Counted from the first letter of the stretch, positions 22,316-34,670 are shown. The stretch is 64,000 nucleotides of DNA from Nematopogon swammerdamellus (GCA_946902875.1 OX336355.1:10375347-10439346), one strand, 5' to 3'. The notes: generated from the letters alone by a model not told the origin. A program made the numbers and translations.

Positions 22316-23737
22316 ATGGGGAGCACCTCAGAGAGTGAGGCAGACATGGAGGAAAGTGGAAAAGCAAATGCGTCAAAAAGAAAGGGTGAAGAAGTAGTAC
22401 TGACTGAGGAGAGTGATCCAGGTGATGAAGGTGGTTCATTCATTAAAGTTCATGGAAGGAAAGCGGCGAAAATTGAGAAGACGAAGGAGAAGGAGAGGCA
22501 AATTGAAATAATTGTCTCTTCTAGTGAGCCCTTACCAAAACTTATGGCATTTGCTAAGTTGCTGAGAGATGTTGGTGTCAATGGAGTCCAAAATATTAAG
22601 ATAAGAAATCCATATAAGACGTCCGTATTTTTTGCTGATTCTAGAAGTGCAGGAAAATTGGAGGAAAATACAAAAATTCGAGAAAAGGGTATGTTATGTG
22701 TAAATGCGCACACAGAAATTGCTGCATATGGTGTAGTAAGACAAGTAGACATTGAAATTGATGACAAAGAACTGGAGTCTATATTCTCTTGTGATTCTAC
22801 AAAAATTATGAAGGTAAAGAGATTGAAGCGTAGAAGTGCTACTGGAGCATGGGAGTTAAGCGAATCAGTACGTTTAGCTTTTGATTCCAAGATTCTCCCT
22901 GAAAGAGTTTATGCCTTTGGAGTACCAAGGAAGGTGGAACAATATGTTTTTCCGGTAACCCAGTGTTCAGGTTGTTGGAAATTTGGGCACATTAAAATAT
23001 CATGTCCTACTAAGAAGATTGTGTGTCCAAAATGCGGAAAAAATCATGAAAACTGCACTACAAACGAGTTGAGATGTATTAATTGTAACGGAGCTCATAT
23101 GGCATTGTCAAAAATATGTCCAGCGTATTCCAAAGAAAAGTATATCAGAATGGTCATGTCAGAGGAGAAAGTAAATTACAGAACAGCTGCGAATGAGCTA
23201 AGAAATTCAAAATCCATTCTTCAAGATCAAGAAAATGATATTATAAAGTTATCCGGTACCACAGATAAAGAACTGGCAAGTTGTAGTATGATGACATCTG
23301 AACCATTATTGATAAATGAGTCAATGACAAATCGTCCTTTGTATTCTCAAATACTACGCTCACCCGCACCTGTACCTCAGAGAAATAACATCAAGAGTGA
23401 TCATAATTATGCACGCTCAAATACAGGTGAGCGGCATGGGGCTACAATAAAGTCATCTCAGATTCCGTCAGGTCCCAGTAAAGTAATCATTGAGAATGTG
23501 GTGAAATTAACAGAGAATATCAAGTCGTCAAGCACAGGTTTGTCAGAACAGACTGAAGATCGAGGAAGCAAAAGATTAATGGAGGCGCTTTATAAGTTTA
23601 AGGACATAATATTGTCTAGTCTAAGCATGAGTGAGAAGGTTGAGAGTTGTGTGGAGTTAATTATAAATGTTGTAAAATCTTGGGTAGTGAGCATTTGTAT
23701 GGATGGGTCATTTTTGACTTCTCTTTTTAATGGCTAG
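22316..23737 (+). CDS. LINE 1 ORF1, gag-like RNA-binding protein
   Basis: 473 residues, fully open. It has an acidic/lysine-rich N-terminus, then a region of about 150 residues resembling the RRM-like part of I and jockey ORF1 proteins. Three zinc knuckles follow around residues 217-270: CSGCWKFGHIKISC (CX2CX4HX4C), CPKCGKNHENC, and CINCNGAHMALSKIC. The C-terminus is Ser-rich. By family it coats element RNA and acts as a nucleic-acid chaperone in the ribonucleoprotein. The start is the first ATG, 101 bp inside the element. The stop overlaps the ORF2 start (ATGGCTAG), suggesting ORF2 translation by termination-reinitiation (inference). Confidence 0.88.
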   Translation: MGSTSESEADMEESGKANASKRKGEEVVLTEESDPGDEGGSFIKVHGRKAAKIEKTKEKERQIEIIVSSSEPLPKLMAFAKLLRDVGVNGVQNIKIRNPYKTSVFFADSRSAGKLEENTKIREKGMLCVNAHTEIAAYGVVRQVDIEIDDKELESIFSCDSTKIMKVKRLKRRSATGAWELSESVRLAFDSKILPERVYAFGVPRKVEQYVFPVTQCSGCWKFGHIKISCPTKKIVCPKCGKNHENCTTNELRCINCNGAHMALSKICPAYSKEKYIRMVMSEEKVNYRTAANELRNSKSILQDQENDIIKLSGTTDKELASCSMMTSEPLLINESMTNRPLYSQILRSPAPVPQRNNIKSDHNYARSNTGERHGATIKSSQIPSGPSKVIIENVVKLTENIKSSSTGLSEQTEDRGSKRLMEALYKFKDIILSSLSMSEKVESCVELIINVVKSWVVSICMDGSFLTSLFNG

Positions 23738-26700
23738 TCACAATAATAATAATAAGAATATTAAATGTAATTTTTTGCAGTGGAATTGCCAAAGTCTCAG
23801 ACCGAAACTTCCAGAATTTGAATTATTGTTGAATCGGGAAAAGATTCATGTTGCTATTTTGAGTGAAACTTGGCTGGAACCTGGGTCGAGATTGCACATT
23901 TCTGGTTATAATATATTCAGAAAAGATAGAGCTGACTCTTATGGAGGAGTTGCTATAATCTGTCACAAATCTATGATAGTTAAAATTTTAAATTTATAGA
24001 GAATTCAAATGCCAGCTGAAGTCATTGGTATACAACTTTTTAATTGTGCTCACATTGAAAATATTTTATCAATATATTGCCCACCAGCTGTATGTTATAC
24101 TTCTAATGATTGGGATAGTCTTTTTACCTTATTTACTGAAAAGACTATTATAGCAGGTGATTTTAATGGCCATCATTTAAATTGGTCAAATAGAACAGAT
24201 CTAAGAGGTACACAAATATCAGAAGCCATAATAGACAGTAATTTTGTTTATATTAACGATGGACAACTGTCAAGAATTAAATTAGTTAGCAATATTTTAC
24301 AACAATCCTCTCCGGATGTGACTTTTGCTACTACTGATATAGCATTAAAACTCGCTTGGGTAATAACAAATGAAACATTAGGAAGTGATCATCTGGTTAT
24401 TAAATTTTCATCAAATTTGCAAAGATTACAGAAAAGCAAACATAAAAGAAACTATAAATTGGCTAATTGGGATAAGTACAAGGAAATATTAGAACTAGTA
24501 TTTAAAGGTAATGATATTGAAGAAGATTTACAGTGCAGGTATGATAATTTTATTAAAGAATTAAATAGAGCAGCCGATTTGTCAATTCCGCATATTAAAG
24601 TTATTAAAAATCCATCTCAATCTTTTACGCCTAAACCATTTTGGACTTCAAAATTGTCGAATTTGATTGCCAAGCGTCGTTTAGCCTTAGTCAGATTTAG
24701 GAAAATGCCATCGACGGAAAATTTAAATAAATATAAAGAATGTGTAGCAGAGGCTCAACGTTGTATTAGACAGGAAAAATATAAAAGTTGGCGAGAATTT
24801 TGTGACAGTATTGACGAAAGTACCACGTCTTCTGATTTATGGAGACGTATGAAATGGATTAAGGGTAACTCTTTCAGTAGGGCAGTTCTTTCTAAAGTAC
24901 AGGCTGAGGAATTCATTTGTAAATTAACACCAGATTTTGTAAGTAATGTCACACCAGAATTTGTCTCCTTTAATAGTAATCTAGACAGAAATATATCCAT
25001 ACATGAAATAGAAAATTGCAGTAAAGCGAAAGACACATCTCCAGGAGAGGATGACATATCCTATTCGATGATTTTTAATCTCCCAGCAGAAGGCAAGAGG
25101 TGTTTAGCTAATTTATACAGTGCGTTTTATCAAGAAGGCTTTGTTCCAAATCAATGGCGGTATATTAATGTTGTACCTATTCCAAAACAGGGAGGAGTAC
25201 ATAATGAAATGTCAACTTGGAGACCGATCTCATTAATTTCATGTGTTTGTAAAACTCTACATTTGATTATAGCTAGAAGATTGGAATGGTTTATAGAACA
25301 TAATCATAAGTTATCTGATTTCACAGTCGGTTTCAGAAGGGGTCAATCAAGTATAGATTGTTTAACTCGATTATGTACTAGAATTCAAATTGGTTTCTCT
25401 AAAAACTGTCAGGTTCTAGCTTGTTTTGTAGACATAGAAAATGCATATAATAATGTTGACGTAAACAGTCTCACACGTATTTTAGATAGGCTTAATATTG
25501 GAAGGCAGTACTGCAGGTATTTATTTAATTTTCTTAATGAAAGATACCTAATTGTACATACTGCTGAAGGTGATGTTATTCGTAGAAAAACCAGCAAAGG
25601 TCTTGCCCAAGGAGATCCTTTGTCTCCTTTATTATTCAATGTGGCTACTATAGATGTTAGCAATAAGATCTCCAATGTATTTTTTTCGCAATACGCTGAT
25701 GACTTTGTATTTTACATTTATGTTGATAAGATTAACAATTCAAATATTAACTTACAACAGGCTCTCAATGATCTAGTGAAAATATTAAATTATTTAGGCC
25801 TAGAATTATCTGTTCCTAAGACTCAGTGCTGCCTTTTTAGGAAAGGTCGAAATCAGAGTCAATTAAAGTTAAACATTCAAGGAAATGAAATACAATTTTC
25901 TGATCATATAAAGTATTTAGGAATGTGGTTGGATACTTCATTACGATGGATCAAACATATAAACGAAATTTCAGCCAAATGTTCACGGTTTATAAATATA
26001 TTAAAAATTTTAGCTGGTTCAGGGTGGGGTGTACACACAATTCATTTACGCCGTATTTACATTTCATTAATTCGCAGTAGGTTAGATTATGGTTCGTTTT
26101 TGTATGACACCAGTGCCCACAAGTATTTATATAAACTAGACAAAATTCAGAATCAATGCTTACGTGTTATTGGAGGTTTTATAAAAAGCACGCCCATTCA
26201 TGTTATGGAGAGCGAGTTGTGTATACAACCTCTATTTCTACGTAGGAAGTACCTTGCTTACAAATATGCATTGAAATGTTTATCTGTAAAGAATAATGAG
26301 ACGGTTGAGCTTCTTCGACAGTTGGAAATTTTACAAATTAGTAGCAAATATTGGAAAAATAAAATTACTCCTTCAGTTGTATCAGCTTTAAAAATATTTA
26401 AAAATGAACCCATGTACATAAGTCATATGCCAGATATTTTTTCTCTTAAAACTTGGGTCAGCGGAATTAACATTAAAGAATTTATAAAGACACATATAGA
26501 AGGCATAAATTTGGCAAAACGCAATATGGATTCTGGTACAATCTTTCGAGCATGTATAAATATGTCATGAATATAAAGATTATTACTTTATATTCACAGA
26601 TGGTTCTAAAGATTCTGAAAGATTAGGAGCGGCTTTCTTTGATGCAAATATAGGTACAAATGCAAAATTTAAAATTTCTGGTAAAACAAGTATCATGACA

Positions 26701-27459
26701 ATAGAGCTGACAGCAATTCTGGAAGCTCTGTCGTATATAAAATCCCTTTCGCTGCTTTCGGCAAATAAATTTGTAATATTATCAGATTCTAGGAGTGGGC
26801 TTCAAGATATTCTACGGAGTGTTAGAGGAGGGAGAAGTTCCCCTGTAACCTATGCCATCCTCAAAACGATTGACGAAATTAGACAACTGGATAAGAAAAT
26901 AAAACTTCAATGGATTCCTTCCCATGTTGGTATAAATGGAAATGAAACTGCTGATAGGCTAGCAAAGGAAGCAATTTGTGATGGTATTCCATTAGAAGTT
27001 AAGCCTACGTATTTGACTTTAACGTGTCTAGCTAAGTATAATTGTTATATTAGGTGGAAAGAATATTTTGATCTTAGATCTAGAGATAAAGGAATATGAT
27101 ATAAAATCATACAAAATGAACCGCCCTTAGTACCCTGGTTTGACAAATTAAAAATGAATCGTGAACGTCTTGTCGTGGCTTTTCGTTTAAGATCTGGTCA
27201 CATTCCTTTAAATAAATTTGGTTTTTTAATGAAAAAGGTATCATCTCCAAATTGTGATCTATGCGGAGTTCCTGAAGATGTATATCATATTTTGACCGAA
27301 TGTGCAAGGGGAAATTTAGTTAGGAAACATTTGAATTATGGGCGATTCTGTTTAGGTCCATATATAGATAATTTGGCTCATCCAGCATCCGAGGGTGCTG
27401 CGAAGTTGTTTATAATGTATAATGTTATTATGAAAGAAAGAGCTGCTCGCTCGAATTAG
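23730..27459 (+). pseudogene. LINE 1 ORF2, endonuclease-RT-RNase H polyprotein with three lesions
   Basis: Domains in order. An APE-type endonuclease shows QWNCQS, SETWL, AGDFNGHHLNW, PDVTFATTD and GSDH. The reverse transcriptase shows FVDIENAYNNV (motif A), KGLAQGDPLSPLLFN (motif B) and QYADDF (motif C) at about 25690. RNase H shows FTDGSK, TIELTAILEAL, ILSDSRSG and ETADRLAKEA. The terminal knuckle is CDLCGVPEDVYHILTEC. Three changes stop it: TAG at 23997-23999 in the endonuclease, a one-base frame change near 26555-26560 between RT and RNase H, and TGA at 27097-27099. Otherwise it is colinear, implying a recent insertion. Confidence 0.92.
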
Positions 27460-27703
27460 TTTGGTTAGTTTTTAAGTTGTTGTTGTCTATTATTTTATTG
27501 TGTTATGTTTGTTGTTGTATGAAGAGGGTTGGCATTTTCATTTAATGAAACAAACCCTTTAAATAAATGAAAAAAAAAAAAAAAAAAAAAAAAACACATT
27601 TTATGAAATGAAGTGTCTGTAAAAATAATAAATGAAATTTTTAGTTTTTGAGTTTTTTTTTTAGTTTTGAATTCTCCGCCGCGCCGCTCAACGCGTTAAA
27701 ATA

Positions 27704-27828
27704 GTTCAGTTGTTCTACTGAAATAACAATTCTGTAAGAACTGTGTATCGACTTTTGCGACAAGATTATGACCAATTTAATCGACCTGCTCAGCGAACAA
27801 TTCGCAACGTAGTGAATAAAATTTGAGG
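27704..27828 (+). pseudogene. Helix-turn-helix fragment of a transposase
   Basis: The reading VQLFY-stop-NNNSVRTVYRLL...DQFNRPAQRTIRNVVNK matches the N-terminal HTH (DUF4817-like) found in insect mariner-related and domesticated transposases. It has one stop and ends in a frame change. It lies in the right half of the small DNA transposon at 22110-27848. Confidence 0.65.
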
Positions 27829-27954
27829 TAATTTACAGTGTTGCCAATTATTATCATTATTATTATGTTATTTTCACTTTTTTCCTTTATATAATATTTA
27901 CATAAACTATATGTACATACATAATGAACTGTTAAAAATATACAAATTTAATAA

Positions 27955-28070
27955 CACTCACACAAAATAAAAAAACGCGGGTGGCGGCGCGAGGCGGAAA
28001 CGCGCCGGGGGCGGCGGGGGGCGGCGGCCGGGGCGGCGGGTGCAGGCCGCGCCGCGCCGCGGCTACGGAG
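27955..28070. other. GC-rich island
   Basis: A G/C-dominated stretch (GCGGCGGGGGGCGGCGG type) in AT-rich surroundings. It could be a promoter-like CpG patch or low-complexity expansion. No exon is recognised. Confidence 0.4.
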
Positions 28071-28538
28071 ACCAAGGAGAATACCTACGGGAGACGCAAC
28101 GCTACTGCGTTTGTATCGGAGCACGGCTAGCCAAAAATCCCTACTACTACGAAAATCGAAATCGCAATTTAATCTTTTATGACGTGACTTGTCTATCTCC
28201 GTTACCCATATCGCGCCCCGCGATATGGAGAGAGACAGAGCGAGCAAGGCGAGCGACAGGTTTGTTATCGCTGGCTTGGCTCGGGTATCTGGTAGTAAGA
28301 GCCGACCGTCCGACCAATCGGAAGCCTTGCTTGACGGCAACTTGACGGGATCACTACGAATGCCAGTCTGACGGACAATGATGGTGCGGTATATCTGTGA
28401 ATTTTGAAATTGTTATTTGTAATATTATTTCAAATAGTTTTTACTGAACGAATATTATTGTTTGAATCCAAAAAGAATATTGAAAAATTAAACAAGACTG
28501 TTGTTTTAATATTTTTGAAAAGTTGTACTAATAATCAA

Positions 28539-29841
28539 TCAGTGATAGGAATAAGTAGGGCTTATTTACCTAAATTTCGAGGAACAGAGTAAAAGATTGG
28601 AGACTTCCTTAAGACAATATTTTTTTCCGGTTTAATAATATTCATGGTGTTTTAATTTCGCGATTTGAAAAAAGTGGCCACCATTTTGAACTTTTTAGTT
28701 ACTGGACCGATTGCTTTCAAAATCGATATCTGGGTGTCTGTGTGGGCTCTGAATACGAATCCGTTGTCAAAATTTAAAAAAAGTGCAAAGCAATTTTGAA
28801 AGCAATCGGTCCAGTAACTAAAAAGTTCAAAATGGGGGCCACTTTTTTTAATTTTTTACTACAGATTCGTATTCAGAGCCCACACATACAACCAGATATC
28901 GATTTTGAAAGCAATCGGTCCAGTAACTAAAAAGTTCAAAATGGCGGCCACTTTTTTTAAATTTTTACTACAGATTCGTATTCAGAGCCCCCACATACAC
29001 CCAGATATCGATTTTGAAAGCAATCGGTCCAGTAACTAAAAAGTTCAAAATGGCGGCCACTTTTCTTTAATTTTGATTACAGATTCGTATTCAGAGCCCA
29101 CACAGACATCCAGATATCGATTTTGAAAGTAATCGGTCCAGTAACTAAAAAGTTCAAAATGGCGGTCACTTTTTTAAATTTTGACAACGGATTCGTATTC
29201 AGAGCCTACATAAACACCCAGATATCGATTTTGAAAGCAATCGGTCCAGTAACTAAAAAGTTCAAAATGGCGGCCACTTTTTTTAAATTTTGACTACAGA
29301 TTCGTATTCAGAGCCCACACAGACACCCAGATATCAATTTTGAAAGCAATCGGTCCAGTAACTAAAAAGTTCAAAATGGCGGCCACTTTTTTTTATTTTG
29401 ACTACAGATTCGTATTCAGAGCCCACACAGACACCCAGATATCGATTTTGAAAGTAATCGGTCCAGTAACTAAAAAGTTCAAAATGGCGGTCACTTTTTT
29501 TAAATTTTGACAACGGATTCGTATTCAGAGCCTACATAGACACCCAGATATCGATTTTGAAAGCAATCGGTCCAGTAACTAAAAATTTCAAAATGGCGGC
29601 TACTTTTTTTAAATTTGACTACAGATTCGTATTCACTGACACCCAGATGTCGATTTTGAAAGCAATCTGTCCAGTTACTAAAAAGTTCAAAATGGCGGCC
29701 ACTTTTTTTAAATCGCGAAATTATAACACCATGAATAGGTATTATTAAACCGGAAAAAAATATTGTCGTAAGGAAGTCTCCAATTTTTTACTCTGTTCCT
29801 CGAAGTTTAGGTAAATAAGTCCTACCTATTCCTATCACTGA
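28539..29841. mobile_element. Foldback element: 130-bp inverted arms around satellite array 1
   Basis: Arms 28539-28666 and 29710-29841 are inverted copies, sharing TCAGTGATAGGAATA, TTCGAGGAACAGAGTAAAA, GGAGACTTCCTTA, TTTTTTCCGGTTTAATAATA, CATGGTGTT and TTTCGCGATTT. They enclose about ten 109-bp satellite monomers. Confidence 0.85.
28667..29709. repeat. 109-bp satellite, array 1 (1 forward, ~9 reverse monomers)
   Basis: Monomer landmarks are GTGGCCGCCATTTTGAAC, AGTTACTGGACCGATTGC, CGATATCTGGGTGTCTGTG and CTGAATACGAATCC. The first unit (28667-28790) is in forward sense. All following units are inverted, so the array can fold on itself. Confidence 0.95.
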
Positions 29842-30590
29842 TAATAATAATACTTATTATAATAATACATAATATACAATATATTAGTTTTGTATAGGTA
29901 TATTTGTTTTATAATTATAAAAAATAGAAAACGTAATATTAAAGAAATAATAACAATACATATTATAAATTGAATTCATCCATGTCATTGCCATAAAAAA
30001 ACTAACAACACCCATATACAATAATTGATTTCAAATTTCTTTCCAGTCTGTCAAATTTGCCTATCATGTGTACGCGCCCAGTATGGCGCGCAGTCGTGCT
30101 CCTAGCTCGCGGAATTTTTGTATTTTACACGCTTTAAGCATTGTATTATCATTAAAATGACCTAATTATGAAAGGTTACGCCATCTTTTGCCATTCCTGA
30201 TGATCTTGAGCTCTTTCGACACGCACGAACTGCACAAATCGCCATTTTGCGTAGTGCACATATACGTGTTCTTCGTTCCCAAGTCGCGAGCGCACTGACG
30301 GTCGATCCCGCAGCAGCGCTATATATTAGTGCAAATGCTCTAACACGCGGCTAATTTTCCTATATATTAGCGCTCGACGGTTGCCACTCCCGTAGGTATG
30401 CTCGGTGACGGAGACGGAGCTATCCAAATTTTTTTTTATGTAATCCGGTATGGGTGGCTCACTCAGAGGGGCCAAAGCGCATGCTCCGACCAGCCAATAT
30501 CACCTCCGAGAAGGTAGGTGCCATACCGGAGACTGCCCTGGATTGTTGCCTATACTGGACTAGAGGAGATCACAACCGAGGCTGCTATGA
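29842..30590. other. Intergenic, nothing firm recognised
   Basis: AT-rich to about 30060, then mixed sequence with a short near-repeat, CTATATATTAGYGC, at 30319-30332 and 30361-30374. No gene. Confidence 0.45.
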
Positions 30591-30594
30591 GGCT

Positions 30595-30710
30595 ATCTTA
30601 TATACAGTACGGTGGTATCAACCCAGTCGGCTACAATTTGAGCCTACCACCTAGTAAGGGGCAAGGGAGGGGACCTACAGTTTTACACCGATTCCGAACG
30701 GTAAAGCAGC
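30595..30710 (-). repeat. Partial 5S-like SINE body
   Basis: ACGGTGGTATCAACCC, CCTACCACCTAGTAAGG and GGGACCTACAGTTTTAC match the minus orientation of the SINE body; the ends are lost. Confidence 0.6.
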
Positions 30711-30837
30711 AGGTTTAGGTATGCACGTGATCAGTTTACAAAATGAATATATTTTATTTGTTGTAGCCACCGATACCGGGATCAGTGGGTAAAACATTCA
30801 TTCGTTTTTCAATGGAAACGGATCCCGGTATCAGTGG

Positions 30838-32595
30838 ATACAAATCGGCGAGATCTTAATGAAAATATTGTGTTATTACACAAAAATAGTGAAATAAAAA
30901 ATCCGGAAATCATAGCCAATATATTTAACGAATTTTACATAGATGTGGGCCAACCAGATAAACAAGACAGAGAGAATAAATATTTAAATTTACTGCAAAA
31001 CATGAAAGTACATACAACAAACTCATTCTATCTTAAGTATTTTACAATAAATGAAGTCATAAACACAATTAAAAGTTTAAAAAATAGTACTAGTATAGGA
31101 TATGATGGAATAAGAACAGATATTATTAAAACAAATACGAATTTATTATGTGAACCACTAACAGACACTTTTAATGAGTGTATTTCGGAAGGAAAATATC
31201 CAGATGAATTAAAAGTAGCAAAAATAATACCACTGTTTAAAAAAGGAAACAAGAAAGAGGTATCTAATTACAGACCATTGTCAATTCTATCACCTCTAAC
31301 AAAAATATTTGAAAAAATATTAGCAAAAAAACTATTTAATTACTTCGAAAATAATAATTTGTTCACTGGTAGGCAATATGCATATAGAAAAAACAAATCT
31401 ACTATAATGGCTATCAAAGATTTAATAAATAATGTGATAAGAATTTTGAATTCAGGAGATAAATGTGCTGGACTATTCTGCGATTTAAGCAAAGCTTTTG
31501 ATTGTGTCAGTCACTCTATCCTTCTAAAAAAAATTAGAGTACTATGGAGTACGAGGTCTGCCACTTGCACTAATCACTTCATACCTAACTAATCGTAAAC
31601 AGTATGTAGAGATAAGTAACTATAATAAGCAAGGTGAGAATATACCGATTACATCAAAACCACAAAATATAAAATATGGCGTTCCTCAAGGATCTGTCTT
31701 GGGTCCATTATTATTTTTGATTTTTATTAATGATTTACCGAGCAATGTATCAAGATGTAGCATATATTTATTTGCAGATGATACTAGCTGTACAATAGAT
31801 GGTAAATCAATTAATGAAATAAATGAAAATCTTGAGATCACACTAAATGAGCTAACATATTGGTTTAGCAGCAATAACTTAAAATTAAATATGGGCAAAA
31901 GTCAATACATGCATTACAAACTAAAAGATAATTGTAAAAGCAATCGTCAAACCAATGTCATTAAATTAGATGAAACAGAATGCGTAACATTTTTAGGAGT
32001 AGAAGTGGATAACAAGTTAAATTGGAAAATACAAATTGATAGAGTTTCCAAGAAACTCGCAAGTGCTTGCTACGCTTTGAAAACGCTTAAGAAAACATCT
32101 ACAATAAAAACATTGAAACTTGTATATTTCGCATATATTGAAGCGATTCTAAGATATGGCCTTGAGGTATGGGGTACATGCCAAGAAGTAAATAAAATAT
32201 TAAAATTACAAAAAAAGGCTATTCGCATTATTACGGGATCAAAATGGGATGATACATGTAGACCTATATTTAAACAATTAGAAATACTAACTGTAATAAA
32301 CTTATATATTTACATTGTGAGCCTAGATACCTACAATCGGATTGATAATTTTGAAAAGCAAGGCACTCAGCAAAATCGTTATGGACTAAGAGATAGGAGA
32401 AAACTTACATTACCTAAAGTAAGATTAACTTTGATGAAAAAGGGCAATGAATATATGTCCATACTAATTTTTAATGCATTGCCTGAGTATATAAAGGATT
32501 TTCAATCAAAGAGTGAATTTAAAAATGGACTCAAGAAATTTCTAGTAGAAAGGCCATTTTATACATTTGATGAATTTTTCTCAGAGTGTAAATAG
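30838..32595 (+). pseudogene. Reverse transcriptase of LINE 3, one frameshift
   Basis: RT signatures in order: KIIPLFKKGNKKEVSNYRPL, FCDLSKAFDCV (motif A), a frame change near 31535, then YGVRGLPLALI, VPQGSVLGPLLFLIFIND (motif B), LFADDT (motif C) and VTFLGVEVD. The protein ends at SECK shortly after the thumb, with no RNase H, as in jockey/CR1/Daphne-type elements. The endonuclease is missing through 5' truncation. Apart from the single frame change it is well preserved. Confidence 0.88.
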
Positions 32596-33298
32596 TTGTG
32601 TGTGTTATGTTATGTCATGTGCATACTATTTTTAGTTCATAGGTAACTAATTTATGTGTTTCTAATGAGTAATGTTTTATTTTCATAATTTATAATTTAC
32701 CTTGCATTATGTTATGTTTATTGTGCTATGGTGTATCTTTTATTGAATTTGACTTTGTGAACATTACATTTTATTTAATATGCTTTCAATTTGAATGCAA
32801 AACTACCTATCACATTTAACAAACACAATATATTTTACAGATTTAAAAAAAAAAAAAAAAAAAAATTTTAATGTTTTAATTAATTTATTCAATTTCATTG
32901 TTAAATGTTAATCTTAATTTGTAATCATTTATCTTAATTGTGCAATTTGTATTTAACTGATTTTACATTTACATTTACATTGTTTTATTATTCAATTTCA
33001 TTGTTAATTTTATCCTAAATTGTAATAGTTATTCTTATTGTGCAATTCACATTTAGCTGATTTTACATTTTGACTACTAATTTTATATTGACTATTGTTT
33101 TGATGTTTTTATTTTTCTTTAGTTTTATTATTCAATTTCATTTAAAAAAAAAAAAAAAAACATTAGGTACTTATATTTTTATTATTTTGCTAATATGTAA
33201 TTTGCAATGTTTGTATTGTACGTGTACTAGTGCTAATAGGATCGTCATGCCTGTTTGTGTGTTACCGACGAATTTTAATAAATAAATAAATCAGTTTC
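30838..33298 (+). mobile_element. 5'-truncated jockey/CR1-group LINE without RNase H (Daphne-like?)
   Basis: Only the RT half of ORF2 and the 3' UTR remain. The 3' UTR has poly-A tracts at about 32846-32866 and 33142-33159 around a duplicated AT-rich block (TTATTCAATTTCATTGTTAA repeated near 32885 and 32989). It ends in (AATA)n at 33281-33296. No convincing target duplication was found. Confidence 0.75.
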
Positions 33299-33349
33299 CA
33301 ATTCAATCTGATCCCGGGATCCGTTGGAGACAACCCCGTAAATTTTTCG

Positions 33350-33445
33350 TCAGAAAAAACTCATTGGTACACGCCGACCGGATTCGAACCTCGGACCTCT
33401 CGCATGAGAAGCTGATGCCCAAACCACTCAGCCACCCGCCGCTTA
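33350..33445 (-). mobile_element. tRNA-derived SINE head
   Basis: The minus strand reads GGTGGCTGAGTGGTTTGGGC (A box) and GGTTCGAATCCGG (B box) with an anticodon-like TCTCATGCGAGA stem between. Acceptor-stem complementarity is absent, so it is a SINE head or tRNA relic rather than a tRNA gene. Confidence 0.65.
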
Positions 33446-33449
33446 TAAT

Positions 33450-34670
33450 TATTATTTCATTCATTAATTTCCACATTTCTTTTTATATAAATTTACATTT
33501 TTTTTTCATTAAAACCTAAAATTAATATAAAAACAAACGGAGTTTCCACCACCACCGGCGCGGCGGGGTGAGCCCAGGCTACCGATTCAGGTTTATTTTA
33601 ATTAATTGTTTTATTTTATTTTATTTGCAAGAAAAACAGTACAAACAATCATGATTCAATAATAACAATATTCACTAATGAATATATTTAAAAGAAAAAA
33701 CAAACAACAAGACAAAAACAAAATTACAACTAACCGACTGCACGAAACACGAATAGATGTTGAAAGAGGTACTGAAATTCACAAAGCTCAGTTACAATGG
33801 AGTAAGTTTAGAGTAGGATGTTGATGATGAAGGACTGTCTCGTATCAAAAACGCAAACAAAACGCGCATGGTGTCAGATAGCTGAATAGAACGACTGGTT
33901 TAAGTTTTGCTTTTTTTGAGAACCCATCTGTCCGCTCCTTAGATCGAGTCAGAGGCTCGATAACCGGGAAAAGGAAGGATCGCAGCACGTGAACAACCAT
34001 CAAAAATCATCAAACACATATTATAGGTAAGTATGCAAAGGCAAATTCCGATTAAGGCTGGGCCCTAAAAGTACAGATCTGTTAAGGCGGTGACAAACGC
34101 CAAATACGCAAAACATGCAAAAAGTGCGACAAAGAAGGTCCAAAACTGACCAATTGACACACATTCAGAAAATTAAAAAAATACCAACCTATATTTTGGT
34201 TCCTTACCAACAAAGTGCATTGCTGGTTTTTTTAATAATGAGTAAAAGTAAGTAATAAACATAAAATTAAAAATATATAAAAAAAGCATGAATTTTTGAA
34301 AATCTGAGTATGTGTGTATTATTACAATTTTACAATACCACCGATTCAAAGGTCACAAAGCTCTGAGAAAACTCTATTCAATTTTTTTTATTATTTTATC
34401 CACGAAAGGAGATAAAAATAAAAAACAAAAAACGCCTACATGAAATTATTGACGTAATTCTTCAGTCGGAAGGGTAAAATTTTTGCCTTCGTCAATTTAG
34501 CAGGCACTTCAATACTAGATACAATTTTAGTTCCGGGCTCGCTTGCTCGCTCCTGCCCTGCTGCGCCCGCGTGTCGGTCGTCATTTCTGTCTTCTGTGTT
34601 TGGATCGAATGGAAAAAAGATAGGTGGTTAGGTATATTTGTACCGTGTGGGATGGTAATTTAAAATAATA
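33450..34670. other. Intergenic, nothing recognised
   Basis: AT-rich, with no supported coding, RNA or bounded repeat feature. Confidence 0.5.

Larger units (their letters stand above)
22215..27592 (+). mobile_element. Near-intact I/Nimb-like non-LTR retrotransposon 1
   Basis: 5378 bp bounded by an exact 11-bp duplication AACACATTTTA (22204-22214 and 27593-27603), with a 3' poly-A of 22 or more bases after an AATAAA at 27562. ORF1 (22316-23737) overlaps ORF2 (23730-27459) by 8 bp. The order endonuclease, RT, RNase H and terminal CCHC fits the I group (I/Nimb-like; clade is inference). An I factor is about 5.4 kb, so this copy appears full-length. Lesions in ORF2: stop at 23997, a frameshift at about 26560, stop at 27097. 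Confidence 0.9.
22110..27848. mobile_element. Small DNA transposon split by a LINE insertion
   Basis: ATTGGCAACACTGTAAATTA at 22110-22129 is exactly the reverse complement of 27829-27848. Removing the LINE (22215-27592) and one target-duplication copy leaves an element of about 350 bp. Its right half still encodes a helix-turn-helix-like piece (27704-27828). The host element therefore predates the LINE. Target duplication is unclear. Confidence 0.8.

Noticed and set aside
24009..26570. LINE 1 ORF2 starting at 24009
   Set aside because: The same frame continues upstream through a single TAG to the ATG at 23730, and the missing part contains essential endonuclease motifs.
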